Positions 1 to 8,271 of a stretch of DNA of 64,000 bases are shown piece after piece. The DNA is taken from positions 62,001 through 126,000 of the forward strand of contig CAVVCY010000003.1 of assembly GCA_963746905.1 (NCBI GenBank). Reading direction: 5' to 3'. The translations under genes were made by a program, and so were the position numbers. The notes under the pieces were generated by a model. The model had not been told where the DNA came from. It searched no databases and was given only the letters and a program-made list of their open reading frames with translations. The DNA is from JALYNX01 sp963746905. Lineage in GTDB: Bacteria > Actinomycetota > Acidimicrobiia > Spongiisociales > ZC4RG35. Numbering within the stretch: the stretch's first letter is position 1; every line of letters starts with the position of its first letter.

Positions 1-602
1 ACGATGTCGATGACACGGATCTCCTCGACCCACTCCGGGATCAAATTCACCTTGGTTCGGATCAGGTCTGGATCCTTGAGGGCCTCGCTGCGGGCCATGA
101 ACACGACCTCGGTCGGATACCCCTTGGTCAGCTCCTCGTTCAGCTTTCGCTCTACGGCTTGACCGAATTCGACTGAGATCCCGTCCAGTTCGAAATCCAT
201 GCGGGCCACCCCCGGGTCCATGTTCCCCCCGGTCACCTTGGCCCCGAAATCCCGAAATATGACCCCAGAGAGAGCGTGTAGAGCGGTGTGGGTCTTCATT
301 GTCAGATAGCGCCGATCCCATTCGATAACGCCCTCCACCGAGGTCCCCAGGTCGGGCAGCACCGCGTCCTCGGCAACCACATGGAACGGCTTGCCCTCCC
401 GTCGGACGGTGTCGATCACCTGGACCTCCCCGCCATCCCAGCGGATAAGGCCTACATCGCCCGGCTGGCCTCCGCCCCTGGCGTAGAAGACCGTCCGATC
501 CAAAAAGAGCCCCCCGTCGAGGATTTCGAGAACCCGACCTTCGGCACGCGCCAGGTAGGAATCGGTTGCGGCGAGTTCCTCGATCGGTCCAGTTCCGGCC
601 AT
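1..602 (-). CDS. Alanyl-tRNA editing protein (AlaX-like), 3' end outside the window
   Basis: About 200 N-terminal codons are visible from ATG at 602. The start lies 10 nt after the stop of the MBL-fold gene, so the two are probably co-transcribed. The protein begins MAGTGPIEELAATDSYLARA and contains RTVFYARGGGQPGD, as in the editing domain of alanyl-tRNA synthetase. It then has THTALHAL, the first half (HxxxH) of the zinc site. The second half (CxxxH) would lie beyond the left edge. Free-standing AlaX proteins hydrolyse mischarged Ser- or Gly-tRNA(Ala) in the cytoplasm. This copy starts directly with the editing domain, so it is not the tail of alaS. Family assignment is firm; substrate preference cannot be read. 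Confidence 0.88.
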   Translation of the reverse strand, partial: MAGTGPIEELAATDSYLARAEGRVLEILDGGLFLDRTVFYARGGGQPGDVGLIRWDGGEVQVIDTVRREGKPFHVVAEDAVLPDLGTSVEGVIEWDRRYLTMKTHTALHALSGVIFRDFGAKVTGGNMDPGVARMDFELDGISVEFGQAVERKLNEELTKGYPTEVVFMARSEALKDPDLIRTKVNLIPEWVEEIRVIDI

Positions 603-611
603 GTCCGGAGG

Positions 612-1169
612 CTAACGGGAGGTCGAGGAGTCAGGCACGAAGGGCTCACCATGGCCGGGCACGATCAACGTGGCAACCTCGAGAACCCGCTCCCTGCCGA
701 CATGGAGTGCATCCTGATCGGTACCCAACCGATCGTCGTACGGAGCCTCTCGATACCACCAGAGGTGGGTGAAGGCGACCAACTCGTCGCCGGCCCGCAC
801 CATCGTCGTTATGTCCTGAGCGGTGTGCCCCGGGGTCTCCCAGAGGGTCACGTCGGGTGCCACCTCAAAACCCTCGGCCGGCCGATCGTCCCAGGCGTCA
901 CCTTCATATATGGCCCAATGGTCGTGAACCCTGGCATTGGGAAACAACGCGATGTTGATGGTGTGATCCGGATGATGGTGGGAGATCACAACGTCGGTGA
1001 TGTCCTCGGGCCGATGACCAAGACGATCGATCGGGTCGAGGATGACCGACCGCGAGACGACCATCCCGGGATCGACGACGATCAGAGAATTCCCTGAAAC
1101 GATGAGCGAAACCGTTGAGGCGACCCGTTCGCCGCCGTACCCCACATTGAGAACGTGAAAGGTCGCCAC
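612..1169 (-). CDS. MBL-fold metallo-hydrolase (MBLAC1-like)
   Basis: 185 aa, starting MATFHVLNVGYGG. The metallo-beta-lactamase metal motif SHHHPDHT is near residue 63. A second histidine follows in TPGHTAQD near 115, and a third in VPGHGEPF near 170, so both metal sites look complete. The fold is compact, with no extra domain, and resembles MBLAC1-type hydrolases. It sits 10 nt upstream of the alanyl-tRNA editing gene and 9 nt downstream of a membrane-anchored propeller protein, so the three probably form one operon. The substrate is not predictable from sequence. Confidence 0.85.
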   Translation of the reverse strand: MATFHVLNVGYGGERVASTVSLIVSGNSLIVVDPGMVVSRSVILDPIDRLGHRPEDITDVVISHHHPDHTINIALFPNARVHDHWAIYEGDAWDDRPAEGFEVAPDVTLWETPGHTAQDITTMVRAGDELVAFTHLWWYREAPYDDRLGTDQDALHVGRERVLEVATLIVPGHGEPFVPDSSTSR

Positions 1170-1177
1170 GTCTTACA

Positions 1178-2269
1178 TCATGGCGCGTCGAGGTTGAACG
1201 TGGCGAGCCCGGTGAAGACATCCGCCGGCATCACTTGTCGGACGGTGCTGTCGCTGGTGTCGAGGACATAGACACCATGCACCCCGGGGAACACCGCATA
1301 TCGGCTATCAGACGACCACACGACCTGTGACATCCCGGCCTGCTCCGAAGTCTCAGCAACCACGATTCCGTCACCGAGCGAGAGCACGGTCATCCCTTCA
1401 TCCGTCACCACCGCGAGAAGGGTGCCGTCAGGCGAAAAGGTGGCATCGAGCAGCGAGCTCGCACCGATCGGGATCACTCGACTGGAACCATCGACATTGA
1501 TCAGCGCCAGACCGTTGTCATCGACGGCAAGCCACCCCGATGGCTCCGAGCCAAGGATGCGACCGGTGCCCAGCTGTGTCACGTTGCCGAAGACATCGAA
1601 GAGGGCAACCTGGTCACCGTCCTGGACGGCGAACCCCCATTCACCGACGGCGGCCACGCCGCCTTCGACCCCGACAGCCTGGGCGAAAGACTCCGAGCTA
1701 GCGAGATTTCCTCGGGTCACCCAAATCCCCGTCTCCCCCTCCTGAAACGTCGTGTACGCCAGCACTTCCGGGATCGAGTCGTGCCATGCATATCCGGTGA
1801 CATCGAGTGAGACGACCGCCGCCCCCTCCGGTACCCCTGCGTAGAGGATGCTGGTTACGTCATCGGGGGCTGGAACGAGTGTGGCCGACAGTCGTCCCGA
1901 GAGGTCGAATGCCACGGGATCGGGTGGCGACGAAACGCCGAAGGGAACCGACCTCAACGAGGGCTCTCCGCGTTGTGGCCAGACCACGAGTTCGAGACTC
2001 CGTCCTTCGCCACGTCTGATGGCCTTAAGGCCGTCGGGAAAGCCGGGGATCTCCTCGCTGATCCCGACGACAGTCACCACATGCGTGTCTTGTGGGCCAA
2101 GGGTCGACGTGGTCGGGGTCGGCTCAGTCGCAGTGCCGGTGTCGAGCAAAAGAACTGCAAGCCCACCGCCGATCAGAAGTCCGGCGCCAAACAAGACGAG
2201 GCCCCTGCGATTCTGCTTCTGCGGGGTCGAATCCCTCGCATCCTCCACGACATTAGATGCCTGGACCAC
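1178..2269 (-). CDS. Membrane-anchored protein with a beta-propeller-like exported domain
   Basis: 363 aa. A short basic N-terminus is followed by one transmembrane segment (about residues 24-42, GLVLFGAGLLIGGGLAVLLL). A Thr/Pro-rich linker comes next, then about 300 residues of repeated short beta-strand units such as FSPDGTLLAVVTDEGMTVL and VVWSSDSRYAVFPGVHGVYV. These resemble WD40/TolB-like blades. The protein is therefore probably tethered outside the membrane. No catalytic motif is visible. It is the first gene of the likely three-gene minus operon and is divergent from livK. Function unknown. Confidence 0.7.
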   Translation of the reverse strand: MVQASNVVEDARDSTPQKQNRRGLVLFGAGLLIGGGLAVLLLDTGTATEPTPTTSTLGPQDTHVVTVVGISEEIPGFPDGLKAIRRGEGRSLELVVWPQRGEPSLRSVPFGVSSPPDPVAFDLSGRLSATLVPAPDDVTSILYAGVPEGAAVVSLDVTGYAWHDSIPEVLAYTTFQEGETGIWVTRGNLASSESFAQAVGVEGGVAAVGEWGFAVQDGDQVALFDVFGNVTQLGTGRILGSEPSGWLAVDDNGLALINVDGSSRVIPIGASSLLDATFSPDGTLLAVVTDEGMTVLSLGDGIVVAETSEQAGMSQVVWSSDSRYAVFPGVHGVYVLDTSDSTVRQVMPADVFTGLATFNLDAP

Positions 2270-2399
2270 CCTGACACGGTACGCCGACCAGGCACTAAGG
2301 GCCGCCCAAAGTGCCGGAACCCAAATTGGGGTCTAAAGTCGCCCATACACGGCGCGGCTCTAGTTCGCGCCGCTTTGACCAAGTGGAGGAAGGAAACAC

Positions 2400-3749
2400 A
2401 TGAAAACAAAGAGAGGCCTCAAGCTTCTCACGGTTCTGGCTGTCCTCTCGTTGATTCTGGCTGCCTGTGGCGGCGGAGAAGACGAAGGCACGACGACCAC
2501 CGAGGGTGCTGCGGCAACGAGCACCACGGCGGCCGCGGAAGCGACCACGACCTCGGCAGCGGCGAGCGCCCTTGGCTCCGTGACCGTCGCCGCGGGCGAG
2601 GCGATCCAGATCCGTTCCCTCGAAGCGATCACCGGTGAAGTGGCGACGCTCGGTCTGCCGAATCAGGCCTCGACCCAGCTTGCCATCGATGACTACGGAC
2701 AGATCCAGGGTCACGATGTGACCTTTGGGACCGGGCTCGACGACCTTTGCACCGCCGACGGTGGGCAGGCAGCAGCCGCCCAGATCGTCGCCGATACTCA
2801 GGTGGTTGGTGTAATCGGGACGTCCTGCTCCGGCGCCGCCGCCGGTGCGATGCCGTCGATCTCCGACGCCGGATTGGTGATGATTTCACCATCCAACACC
2901 TCACCGTCACTGACCTCCGACCTGCAGGGCAACGCAGCCGAGAACTACTTCCCCGGCTACTACCGGACCGCCCATAACGACCTGTTCCAGGGTCAAGCCG
3001 CGGCTGAGTTCATGTACACGGAGAAGGGCATCACCAAGGCCGCCACCATCCATGATGGCGACCCCTACACCGAGGGCCTGACAACTGCCTTTGCCAACGC
3101 ATTTGAGAAGTTGGGCGGAGAGATCGTGGTTGCGACCTCCATGGTGAAGGGTCAGACCACCGACATGGTCCCGGTCCTGACCGAAGTTGCGGGTGGCGCT
3201 CCTGAGGCCATCTTCTTCCCGGACTTCCCGCCCGAGGGCAACTACATCGTTCAGCAGATCGGTGGAGTGGCTGGCCTGGAGGACGTGCTCCTCATGGGCG
3301 CGGACGGCCTCCTGGTGGACAACTTCATGGAACTGCCGGAATCGAAGGACATGTTCTTCTCCGGTCCTGACCAGCGTTATGGAACCAACAAGAACGGGAT
3401 CACCGGAAAGTCAGCCGATGAAGTGCTCGCGGCCTACAACGAGACCGTCGGCGCGGCGCCAACGGCCGCCTTCTGGGCCCATGCCTATGACGCGACCGTG
3501 ATGCTCTTGGACGCCATCAACACGGTGGCTGTCGACGATGGGGCAGGCAACCTGACCATCGATCGTCAGGCGCTGCGCGATCAGTTGAACAGCACGACCG
3601 GTTTCGAGGGTCTGATCGGGATCCTGGCCTGTGACGCGTTCGGCGATTGCGGTGCGACCAAGATCACCGTCGTCCAGAACTCGGACCCGTCTGACATTGC
3701 GGCAGGCAAGCAGAACGTCGTGTTCTCGTACGATGGCTCAGCCGGTTGA
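2400..3749 (+). CDS. livK: Branched-chain amino acid ABC transporter substrate-binding lipoprotein
   Basis: 449 aa. It has a lipoprotein signal (hydrophobic run, then LILAACGGG with the lipobox cysteine near residue 22) and a Thr/Ala-rich linker. The periplasmic-binding-protein type 1 fold of the Leu/Ile/Val-binding family follows. A strong ribosome site (GGAGGAAGG) lies 8-15 nt before the ATG. It captures an amino acid (or amide) outside the membrane and delivers it to LivH/LivM. It is followed by a strong terminator and then the permease and ATPase genes, an arrangement that allows excess binding protein. The precise ligand is not readable. Confidence 0.9.
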   Translation: MKTKRGLKLLTVLAVLSLILAACGGGEDEGTTTTEGAAATSTTAAAEATTTSAAASALGSVTVAAGEAIQIRSLEAITGEVATLGLPNQASTQLAIDDYGQIQGHDVTFGTGLDDLCTADGGQAAAAQIVADTQVVGVIGTSCSGAAAGAMPSISDAGLVMISPSNTSPSLTSDLQGNAAENYFPGYYRTAHNDLFQGQAAAEFMYTEKGITKAATIHDGDPYTEGLTTAFANAFEKLGGEIVVATSMVKGQTTDMVPVLTEVAGGAPEAIFFPDFPPEGNYIVQQIGGVAGLEDVLLMGADGLLVDNFMELPESKDMFFSGPDQRYGTNKNGITGKSADEVLAAYNETVGAAPTAAFWAHAYDATVMLLDAINTVAVDDGAGNLTIDRQALRDQLNSTTGFEGLIGILACDAFGDCGATKITVVQNSDPSDIAAGKQNVVFSYDGSAG

Positions 3750-3790
3750 TCCAAGGATCACTCGTCCCTGAGACGAATGACTGAATGAGA

Positions 3791-3830
3791 AAAGCCCCGG
3801 TCCCCCCCTGTGGGGACCGGGGCTTTCTCT
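3791..3830 (+). terminator. Intrinsic terminator after livK
   Basis: A perfect 15-bp stem (3791-3805 with 3812-3826) closes a 6-nt loop and runs into TCTCTAT. It sits 42 nt after the livK stop and before livH, so it should reduce or stop read-through from livK into the permease genes. Confidence 0.85.
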
Positions 3831-3846
3831 ATAGTCGCCCCACCGC
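3830..3846 (+). promoter_or_regulatory. Candidate -10 box for the livHMGF operon
   Basis: TATAGT at 3830-3835 lies 11 nt before the GTG start of livH, which has no Shine-Dalgarno site. This fits a near-leaderless transcript that restarts transcription after the livK terminator. No convincing -35 box is visible because that stretch belongs to the terminator stem. Confidence 0.4.
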
Positions 3847-4950
3847 GTGACGACCTCCATCGAGATCAAGCCAACCAAAACCAGACGGTTTCGCTTCAAC
3901 TGGGTCGATTCCTTCCTTTGGTTCATCCGTGTCGCCGCAATCATCACGATCGCCGTCGGCCTGTTTGGATCGATACAGCTGTTCCTCGATGGCGAGGGGC
4001 CAACAGTCGAGCAATGGAGGGATCTGATCATCTCCAGCATCGCCCAGGGCTCGATGTATGGGCTAATCGCACTCGGCTATTCGATGGTCTACGGCGTGCT
4101 CGGATTCATCAACTTCGCCCACGGCGAGGTGTTCATGGCCGGAACCATGGTGGGATTCGTCGCCGCCAACCGACTGGCCCAGAGTGGTTACTGGGACGCC
4201 AACCCGATACCGTCGATCCTTATCGTCCTGGTGGTGGCGATGGCAACCTCGATGCTGACCGCCATCCTCGTCGAGAAACTCGCTTACCGAAGACTCAGGG
4301 GAGCACCTCGTCTGATCCCGCTGATCACATCGATCGGCATCTCCTTCTTCATCCAATACACGTTTGCCGGGCTGTTCGGTGTTGGCATCCACACCTACCC
4401 GTCTCTGCCCGGAGCCTGGGGCGGAAGGGTCAACGTCCTTGGCATCCCTATCGAGACCACCAAGCTCATGGTGATCATCGTGGCCATCATCTCGGCTGCC
4501 GGCCTTTGGTATTTCGTGACTCGCACCAAGAGTGGCCGTGCGGTTCGAGCGGTGGCGGAGGACAAGGAAATCGCCGGGCTGATGGGGATCGACGTCGATC
4601 GAACCATCGTTACCACATTCGCAATCGGCGGCGCTATGGCCGGGGTGGCCGCTTTGATGTGGGCGCTGCTCTTCCGCAGCGTCACCTTCACCAGCGGGTT
4701 CATCCCGGGGATCAAGGCTTTCACCGCTGCCGTGCTCGGTGGTGTCGGAAACCTTCCTGGTGCCCTCCTCGGCGGGGTGGTGCTCGGTCTGTTCGAAGGG
4801 GTTGGCCCGCTACTGATCCTCGCCGGACTCGGGATCCCATCCGTGTCCCAGCTCAAGGACGTGGTGGCGTTCAGCGCGCTGATCCTGGTTCTCATCTTCA
4901 GGCCTTCCGGCCTGCTCGGAGAGCAACTCGGCTCAGAGGACCGGGTATGA
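3847..4950 (+). CDS. livH: Branched-chain amino acid ABC transporter permease LivH
   Basis: 367 aa from GTG at 3847. It has an N-terminal membrane segment (about 25-45), then the LivH core with YGLIALGYSMVYGVLGFINFAHGEVFM and further helices. Near the C-terminus GIKAFTAAVLGGVGNLPGA is the family's ATPase-contact region. It forms half of the transmembrane channel with LivM. Its stop overlaps the next ATG (ATGA at 4947-4950), which signals translational coupling. A TATAGT box lies just upstream and there is no ribosome site. The assignment is secure. Confidence 0.93.
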   Translation: MTTSIEIKPTKTRRFRFNWVDSFLWFIRVAAIITIAVGLFGSIQLFLDGEGPTVEQWRDLIISSIAQGSMYGLIALGYSMVYGVLGFINFAHGEVFMAGTMVGFVAANRLAQSGYWDANPIPSILIVLVVAMATSMLTAILVEKLAYRRLRGAPRLIPLITSIGISFFIQYTFAGLFGVGIHTYPSLPGAWGGRVNVLGIPIETTKLMVIIVAIISAAGLWYFVTRTKSGRAVRAVAEDKEIAGLMGIDVDRTIVTTFAIGGAMAGVAALMWALLFRSVTFTSGFIPGIKAFTAAVLGGVGNLPGALLGGVVLGLFEGVGPLLILAGLGIPSVSQLKDVVAFSALILVLIFRPSGLLGEQLGSEDRV

Positions 4951-5669
4951 GCTTCGCCACTACGGTGAAGCGAGGTCTGCTCACCGGGCTGACGATGAGC
5001 TTCGTCGGCGCGATCGGGATGGTGGAGACCTTCAACAGCAAGGTGTTGATCTCACCCATCCTGACCATGGGCTACGCCGTCCTGTTCGGTCTCCCATTTG
5101 CGATCGTGTGGGTCTCGACCAAACGGGTAGCCCTCGAAGGATTCGAGACGGAACCACCCAATATCCGGGACGTGCTCAACGGGGCAGTCATCGGGCTGGT
5201 TGGCGGGATCTCGACCTCGCTCTACCTCCTGTTGGTCAACAGCACAGATCTCACCGACACCTTCCCCAACATGGGCCCCGCCATGGTCAAGGAGATGACT
5301 TTCGACAAGGATCTGGGCGTCGGTCTGGCCTTGTTGACCCTTGGTGCCGTGGTAGCCGGGGCTGCCGGAGGTGCGCTCCGCCTCATCCCGGATCGGGCTC
5401 GGAGAGCGGTCGCCTATGGAGCGACTTGGGTGTTGGGCCTTGCCTTCCTCGAACTAGTGGTCACGGACATATTCAGCTTCGTTCCGGCGCTCACCGATTT
5501 CATCTACGCCCTCAACGGCGGCCTCAATACGTACGCCGCATTGATCATCTTCGTGGTGGTGGCAGTACTCGCCTATACCTTCGTGGGGGAAAGAGCATCC
5601 TGCGAGAACGGTTGGTCGGAGCAGATACGAAGGGTAGGTCCCGACCGACGCTGCTCGCCTTCATCCTGA
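4947..5669 (+). CDS. Hydrophobic protein between livH and livM; possibly the LivM N-terminal part
   Basis: 240 aa with about six hydrophobic segments, for example LLTGLTMSFVGAIGMVE, DVLNGAVIGLVGGISTSLYL and the C-terminal YAALIIFVVVAVLAYTFVGE. It starts at the ATG overlapping the livH stop. It overlaps the region where livM must begin by about 58 nt, in a different frame. No domain is recognised. Some LivM proteins (E. coli for one) have extra N-terminal membrane helices. A run of five G at 5585-5589 is where a -1 shift, or one missed G in the sequence, would fuse this frame to LivM into one protein of about 600 aa. Whether it is a separate subunit or that N-terminal part is open. Confidence 0.65.
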   Translation: MSFATTVKRGLLTGLTMSFVGAIGMVETFNSKVLISPILTMGYAVLFGLPFAIVWVSTKRVALEGFETEPPNIRDVLNGAVIGLVGGISTSLYLLLVNSTDLTDTFPNMGPAMVKEMTFDKDLGVGLALLTLGAVVAGAAGGALRLIPDRARRAVAYGATWVLGLAFLELVVTDIFSFVPALTDFIYALNGGLNTYAALIIFVVVAVLAYTFVGERASCENGWSEQIRRVGPDRRCSPSS

Positions 5670-6691
5670 TCGGGGTGGGAATCGTGGTCATCCCGATGAT
5701 CGTCGGCGGGTTGATCAACGAGCTTCTGATCAACGTCTGCCTGCTCATGTTGATGGGTCTCGGTCTGAACATCGTGGTCGGGTATGCCGGGCTTCTCGAC
5801 CTCGGTTACGTGGCCTTCTTCGCCGTAGGTGCTTACACGACTGCCGTGCTGACCTCGCCGATCGGCCACACCTGGGATCTTCAGCTCGGATGGTGGGCGG
5901 CACTGGGAGTGGCAATGGTCATGGCCATAATCGCGGGGATCCTGGTTGGTACCCCGGTGATCCGCATGCGTGGTGACTATCTAGCCATCGTCACCCTCGG
6001 ATTCGGGGAGATCGTCAGGGTCCTCCTGCTCTCCGACTGGTTGAAGCCATTCTTCGGAGGTGCTCAAGGGATCCGGGCGATACCCGGGATACCCGTCTTC
6101 GGGCAGGAGATTTCGGGTGTGGAACCGGAGCTTTTCGTCTATTTCGCCGCCATCTTCGTCTGTATTGCCGTATTCATCTCCTACCGGGTGCAGAACGCCA
6201 GGATCGGCCGCGCCTGGGCCGCGATGCGAGAGGACGAGGATGTAGCCGAGGCGACCGGTGTGGGGACGGTCAGCGCCAAGCTCCTCGCGTTCATCTCCGG
6301 AGCGGTGATCGCCTCATTCGCCGGCGCCTTGGTGAGCGCCAAGGTCGCGACCGTCTTCACCAACTCGTTCGACGTACTGGTGTCCCTCATCATCCTGGTG
6401 GTGGTGATCGTGGGCGGTATGGGCAGCATCCCGGGAATTCTGGTCGGCTCCCTCGTTCTCGTAGGGGTGCTCGGTGGCCCCAAGTCTCCGGGTCTGCTCG
6501 CCGAATTCGCCGAGTACAAACTGCTCATTTACGGATTTGTGCTGATCGTGATGATGCTGAAGCGACCAGAAGGTCTGATTCCCTCGGCCCGAAGATCGAG
6601 GGAGCTCCATGTCGAGGACCTGAGCCAGGACGCCTGGCTCGACAAGGAGGGCAAATTCACCGAGGCCACCGCAGGCGAGGTCGCCACCTGA
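5612..6691 (+). CDS. livM: Branched-chain amino acid ABC transporter permease LivM
   Basis: About 359 aa if it starts at TTG 5612. No ATG or GTG is available near the first membrane helix, so the start is uncertain. The LivM signature LGLNIVVGYAGLLDLGYVAF is followed by GTPVIRMRGDYLAIVTLGFGEI, the loop RIGRAWAAMREDEDVAEATG and a C-terminal GGMGSIPGILVGSLVLV. It is the second channel half, paired with LivH. Its stop overlaps the livG ATG. The missing clear start and the overlap with the preceding hydrophobic frame suggest either translational coupling or a frameshifted fusion. Confidence 0.88.
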   Translation: MVGADTKGRSRPTLLAFILIGVGIVVIPMIVGGLINELLINVCLLMLMGLGLNIVVGYAGLLDLGYVAFFAVGAYTTAVLTSPIGHTWDLQLGWWAALGVAMVMAIIAGILVGTPVIRMRGDYLAIVTLGFGEIVRVLLLSDWLKPFFGGAQGIRAIPGIPVFGQEISGVEPELFVYFAAIFVCIAVFISYRVQNARIGRAWAAMREDEDVAEATGVGTVSAKLLAFISGAVIASFAGALVSAKVATVFTNSFDVLVSLIILVVVIVGGMGSIPGILVGSLVLVGVLGGPKSPGLLAEFAEYKLLIYGFVLIVMMLKRPEGLIPSARRSRELHVEDLSQDAWLDKEGKFTEATAGEVAT

Positions 6692-7476
6692 TGGCCCTTC
6701 TCGAGATCACCGGTTTGCAGAAGACGTTTGGAGGTCTGAAGGCACTGGACGGCGTCGACTTCTCGATCGACGAGGGTGAGATCGTTTCGGTAATTGGTCC
6801 CAACGGTGCGGGCAAGACCTCTTTCTTCAATGTGATCTCAGGGATGTTCCCCCCCGATGGTGGAAGCATCGTCTTCGACGGCACCGACCTCGCCGGACAC
6901 GAGCCCAATGAAATCACGGCGCGCGGCATCGCCCGCACCTTCCAGAACGTCCGGCTCTTCCCCAACATGACGGTGCTCGAGAACGTGATGGTCGGCCAGC
7001 ACTGTCGAACGAAGGCGGGTCTCTTTGGCGCCATCTTCACCACACCCCGTCAACGGCGCGAGGAGAAGATGATCGAAGAGAAGGCGAAAGCGATCCTCGA
7101 CTTCTTCGGCACGAGGCTCTCCGGCTACCGCCACGACCAACTCGCCTATGTCCTCTCCTATGCCAATCGAAGAAGACTGGAAATTGCGCGGGCCATGGCG
7201 ACCGAGCCCCGGCTCCTCCTCCTGGACGAGCCAACTGCCGGAATGAACCCGAAGGAGACAGTCGAGTTGACCGAGTTGATCGGCCAGCTCAGGAGCGTGA
7301 TGGGGTTCACGGTCGTCGTCATCGAGCACGACATGAAGGTGGTCCGGGATGTGTCCGACCGGGTGGTTGTCCTCGACCACGGGGTGAAACTGGCTGAGGG
7401 CTCGTACGATGAGATCTCGTCCAACGAGGCCGTCATCGAGGCCTACCTGGGGCGGCCCGCGGAGTCGGACGGATGA
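6691..7476 (+). CDS. livG: Branched-chain amino acid ABC transporter ATPase LivG
   Basis: 261 aa. Walker A is GPNGAGKTS (about residues 35-43), the Q-loop is at ARTFQNVRLF, and Walker B is LLLLDEPTAGMNP. The H-loop is VIEHDMKVV. The ABC signature is the divergent VLSYANRRRLEIARA, typical of LivG rather than the canonical LSGGQ. It powers uptake through LivHM together with LivF. It begins at the last base of the livM stop and overlaps livF by 4 nt. Confidence 0.94.
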   Translation: MALLEITGLQKTFGGLKALDGVDFSIDEGEIVSVIGPNGAGKTSFFNVISGMFPPDGGSIVFDGTDLAGHEPNEITARGIARTFQNVRLFPNMTVLENVMVGQHCRTKAGLFGAIFTTPRQRREEKMIEEKAKAILDFFGTRLSGYRHDQLAYVLSYANRRRLEIARAMATEPRLLLLDEPTAGMNPKETVELTELIGQLRSVMGFTVVVIEHDMKVVRDVSDRVVVLDHGVKLAEGSYDEISSNEAVIEAYLGRPAESDG

Positions 7477-8195
7477 CCGGGCGCATCCCGATCCTCGCCT
7501 TCAAGGACATCAACACCCACTACGGGCCGGCCCACATCCTCAAGGACGTGAATCTGGAGATCTACGCCGGCGAGATGGTCTGCCTCCTCGGTGGAAACGC
7601 CTCGGGCAAGACCACGACCCTCAAGACGATCCTGGGATATCTGAAGCCGACAACCGGTGCGGTCTACCTCGAGGGAGAAGACGTCAACAGCTGGACCACG
7701 GCACAGCGGGTTGCCAAAGGGGTGACGATGGTTCCGGAGAACCGTCGGCTGTTCAAGCGGATGACGGTCAAGGAGAACCTCGAGATCGGTGCCTACCTTC
7801 GCCACGGGGAAGACCTCGCCGGCGACTACGAGCGGGTGTTCGACATCTTTCCACGGGTAAAGGAGCGGTTGGGTCAGAAGGCGGGGACGCTCTCTGGTGG
7901 AGAGCAGCAGATGGTGGCGATGGGTCGTGCATTGATGGCGCGGCCGAGAGTTCTTTTGATGGACGAGCCGTCGATGGGTCTCGCCCCGGTGTTAGTTGCC
8001 CAGAACTTCGAGATCATCCAGCGGATCAACGCCGCGGGGACCACCGTGTTCGTGGTCGAGCAGAACGCCAACATGGCCTTGTCCATCGCCGATCGTGGCT
8101 ACGTTCTCCAAACCGGGCGAATCGTCCTCAACGACACTGCCCAGGCACTGTTGGCCAATCCTCAGATGCGAGCGGCATACCTGGGCGACGTCTGA
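7473..8195 (+). CDS. livF: Branched-chain amino acid ABC transporter ATPase LivF
   Basis: 240 aa. Walker A is GGNASGKTT, the signature LSGGEQQMVAMGRAL, Walker B VLLMDEPSMGLAP, and the switch histidine becomes the LivF-typical VVEQNANMAL. It is the last gene of the liv operon and starts inside the livG stop region. Just downstream lies a palindromic repeat that probably also ends transcription between the converging livF and AI-2E transporter genes. Confidence 0.94.
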   Translation: MTGRIPILAFKDINTHYGPAHILKDVNLEIYAGEMVCLLGGNASGKTTTLKTILGYLKPTTGAVYLEGEDVNSWTTAQRVAKGVTMVPENRRLFKRMTVKENLEIGAYLRHGEDLAGDYERVFDIFPRVKERLGQKAGTLSGGEQQMVAMGRALMARPRVLLMDEPSMGLAPVLVAQNFEIIQRINAAGTTVFVVEQNANMALSIADRGYVLQTGRIVLNDTAQALLANPQMRAAYLGDV

Positions 8196-8198
8196 AGT

Positions 8199-8256
8199 TT
8201 CTCCCCCCAGTGAGCGAAGCGAGCGTTGGGGGGAGAACCGCCGCAGGCGGGGAGGG
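8199..8256. repeat. Intergenic palindromic repeat, family 1, copy 1
   Basis: Two adjacent hairpins: a perfect 11-bp stem (8199-8209 with 8227-8237) enclosing GTGAGCGAAGCGAGCGT, then CCGCC-GCA-GGCGG (8238-8250) and a G-rich tail. The same architecture recurs twice, head to head, at 30959-31099. It lies between convergent genes. Confidence 0.75.
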
Positions 8257-8271
8257 GCACCTCCAACGCGT

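Noticed and set aside
3810..5669. One long 619-residue frame across livH
   Set aside because: Its first two thirds are out of frame with livH and rich in Arg/His/Pro, as expected of a shadow. Only the part from 4947 reads as a membrane protein.
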